Part shown: positions 62,825 to 64,000 of the stretch, piece by piece
How the letters are laid out: every line of letters begins with the position of its first letter
Position numbering within the stretch: position 1 is the first letter of the stretch
DNA from: Enterococcus sp. DIV1094
GTDB taxonomy: Bacteria > Bacillota > Bacilli > Lactobacillales > Enterococcaceae
Reading direction: 5' to 3'
DNA length: 64,000 bases
NCBI RefSeq assembly: GCF_017316305.2
Contig: NZ_CP147250.1
Span: 620,001 to 684,000, forward strand
Made by a program: the position numbers and the translations under genes
The notes under the pieces: generated by a model
Databases searched by the model: none
Told to the model about the DNA's origin: nothing
The model's input: only the letters and a program-made list of their open reading frames with translations

Positions 62825-64000
62825 CTATCTTCTTTTATTAGGATAGACAACTGCTTGAAACCAAAAAGCACACAACTGAAAAACCAATCCTGTAACAGTT
62901 ACGCCTGTCCAACCATAATGTTGCCACATCACTGAGCCTAATAAAGAACCTGTCGCTCCGCCAATAAAATACATAAACATAAAAATCGTGTTGTTTCGAT
63001 TGCTCGTTGCTTCCCCAAGTCCTTGCACTCTACTTTGATTCGCTACTTGTCCAAACTGATTGCCGACATCTAACAATATGATTGCAACTAATAAAACAGC
63101 GATATAATCACCAGCAATGAATAGGGCAAGAAAACTGATCGTCTGCATCACTAAGCCCATTCCAACGATTCTTCTTTCAGAGTATGAATCTGCCAATCGA
63201 CCGACGATTGGCGCAGCTACCGCACCAGATAAGCCAAAAATCGCCAAGATTCCTGCTTCAAAGGTTCCCCAACCATAAGCTGGACTACTGATATAAAAAA
63301 TCAAGGTCGACCAAAAAAGTGAAAACGTACCAAACATAAAAAAGCCATTGATCGCTGCTTCACGCAACAATCGTTGATGTTTAACAAGCTTCGGTAAGCT
63401 TTTTAACGAGTCAAGATAAGACACTGTTGATTCTTTTTCTAACGTCCCTTGTGTTCTCGGCAGTTTTAAATAGAGTAAAAAAGTCAACGCTGCGACTAGG
63501 AAAAGCGCAAACAGATAAACGCTACGCCATGAGAACCAACTAGCAAGTAATCCCGAGACTGTTCGAGAAAGCAAGATCCCCATCAGTAAACCGCTCAGTA
63601 AGACGCCCATCGTTTTTCCTCGTGCAGCTGGTCCAGCAAGTACCGCTCCATAAGGAATAATGATTTGCGGTACGATCGACAATAGCCCAATCAAGAAAGA
63701 TGCAACCGCAAATAAAGCAAAGTTTGGTGCAAAGAAAGCGGCTAACAAAGATAGCGCAGATAACCCTGCCATACGAATGATCAATTTAGGTCGATCCACG
63801 ACATCTCCCAGTGGAACTAAAAATAATAAACCTAAAGCATAGCCAAGTTGAGTCAGCATGGTCAATAAACCGACAGCACTCGTATTAACTGACAAATTCG
63901 CCGCTACTTTAGTGCCAATCGGTTGGATGTAATACATATTGGCAACGACTACCCCACAGGTGATCGCTAATAATAAAATCAATGATTTCGAAAGCGGTGT
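62825..64000 (-). CDS. MFS transporter (5' end beyond window)
   Basis: Open from the window edge (reading PLSKSLILLLAITCGVVVANMYYIQPIG) to a stop at 62825, at least 391 residues and about twelve hydrophobic segments. Motif-A-like loop PLGDVVDRPKLIIRM after helix 2 and PLARGKTMGVLLSGLL-type regions mark a DHA1-like proton antiporter. The true start is off-window; an internal TTG at 63982 is not credible because the frame continues. Substrate unknown. Confidence 0.9.
   Translation of the reverse strand, partial: TPLSKSLILLLAITCGVVVANMYYIQPIGTKVAANLSVNTSAVGLLTMLTQLGYALGLLFLVPLGDVVDRPKLIIRMAGLSALSLLAAFFAPNFALFAVASFLIGLLSIVPQIIIPYGAVLAGPAARGKTMGVLLSGLLMGILLSRTVSGLLASWFSWRSVYLFALFLVAALTFLLYLKLPRTQGTLEKESTVSYLDSLKSLPKLVKHQRLLREAAINGFFMFGTFSLFWSTLIFYISSPAYGWGTFEAGILAIFGLSGAVAAPIVGRLADSYSERRIVGMGLVMQTISFLALFIAGDYIAVLLVAIILLDVGNQFGQVANQSRVQGLGEATSNRNNTIFMFMYFIGGATGSLLGSVMWQHYGWTGVTVTGLVFQLCAFWFQAVVYPNKRR

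Overview
The window looks like a chromosomal segment of a low-GC Firmicute, most likely an Enterococcus. Pointers are the complete walRKHIJ order, a CIRCE-controlled groESL, the BusR-type glycine betaine system, a class Ib nrdH-nrdE-nrdF cluster with paired NrdR boxes, a DUF1827-type protein, mannose-family PTS genes and a perfect cre site. The species cannot be fixed from sequence alone.

Layout. 1-5 kb: an alpha-L-arabinofuranosidase gene cut by the window edge, a divergent ArsR-like regulator, and the NAD salvage pair pncB-nadE. 5-9 kb: a TipAS-type MerR regulator with its own 19-bp-spacer promoter, and a LacI-regulated cellobiose-type PTS EIIC gene. 9-10 kb: an MqsA/MqsR-like toxin-antitoxin locus whose toxin gene is frameshifted in an A6 run. 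10-12.2 kb: groESL. 12.3-12.75 kb: four tandem copies of a roughly 118-bp hairpin repeat that also occurs at 1.7 and 4.35 kb. 13-24 kb: CPBP protease, wal operon, DUF1002, baeRF-type protein, DegV and DUF1836. 23.8-25.3 kb: an intact ISL3-type insertion sequence with an 8-bp target duplication. 25.6 kb: tRNA-Lys(CUU). 26-33 kb: HAD phosphatase, ROK regulator, busA/busR osmoprotection genes and a secreted GH25 muramidase. 33-37 kb: ribonucleotide reductase. 37-43.8 kb: a little-characterised amino-acid/2-oxoacid catabolic cluster. 44-48.4 kb: a cation efflux gene followed by a foreign-looking AT-rich cassette. 48.5-58.3 kb: a glycosaminoglycan utilisation locus (PL8 lyase, mannose-family PTS, GntR regulator, GH88, GH35). 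58.4-64 kb: AI-2E family exporter, MgtC, nagB, Fic protein and an MFS transporter cut by the window edge.

The most notable system is the cassette at 44.9-48.3 kb. An Rgg/MutR-type regulator is divergent from an 18-codon ORF with a strong ribosome-binding site (MRYSINLILGLILWMVGS) that looks like a short hydrophobic signalling peptide. Downstream lie a 286-residue secreted precursor with a hydrophobic six-cysteine C-terminus (halocin C8-like architecture), a membrane-anchored CPQC thioredoxin-fold protein, and a small membrane protein. The cassette lies between two imperfect 163-bp direct repeats derived from the 3' end of the cation efflux gene, so it appears to have been inserted there. I read it as a peptide-pheromone-controlled bacteriocin island; this is inference from architecture.

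Two further patterns stand out. Four promoters (upstream of the baeRF gene, on both sides of the aminotransferase/AEC transporter divergence, and upstream of a NAD(P)-binding protein) share a 19-bp spacer and a TTAGA-N5-TCTAM dyad, suggesting one MerR-family regulon whose regulator is not obvious here. The dispersed hairpin repeats differ in arm sequence from copy to copy, yet each copy's two arms stay complementary.
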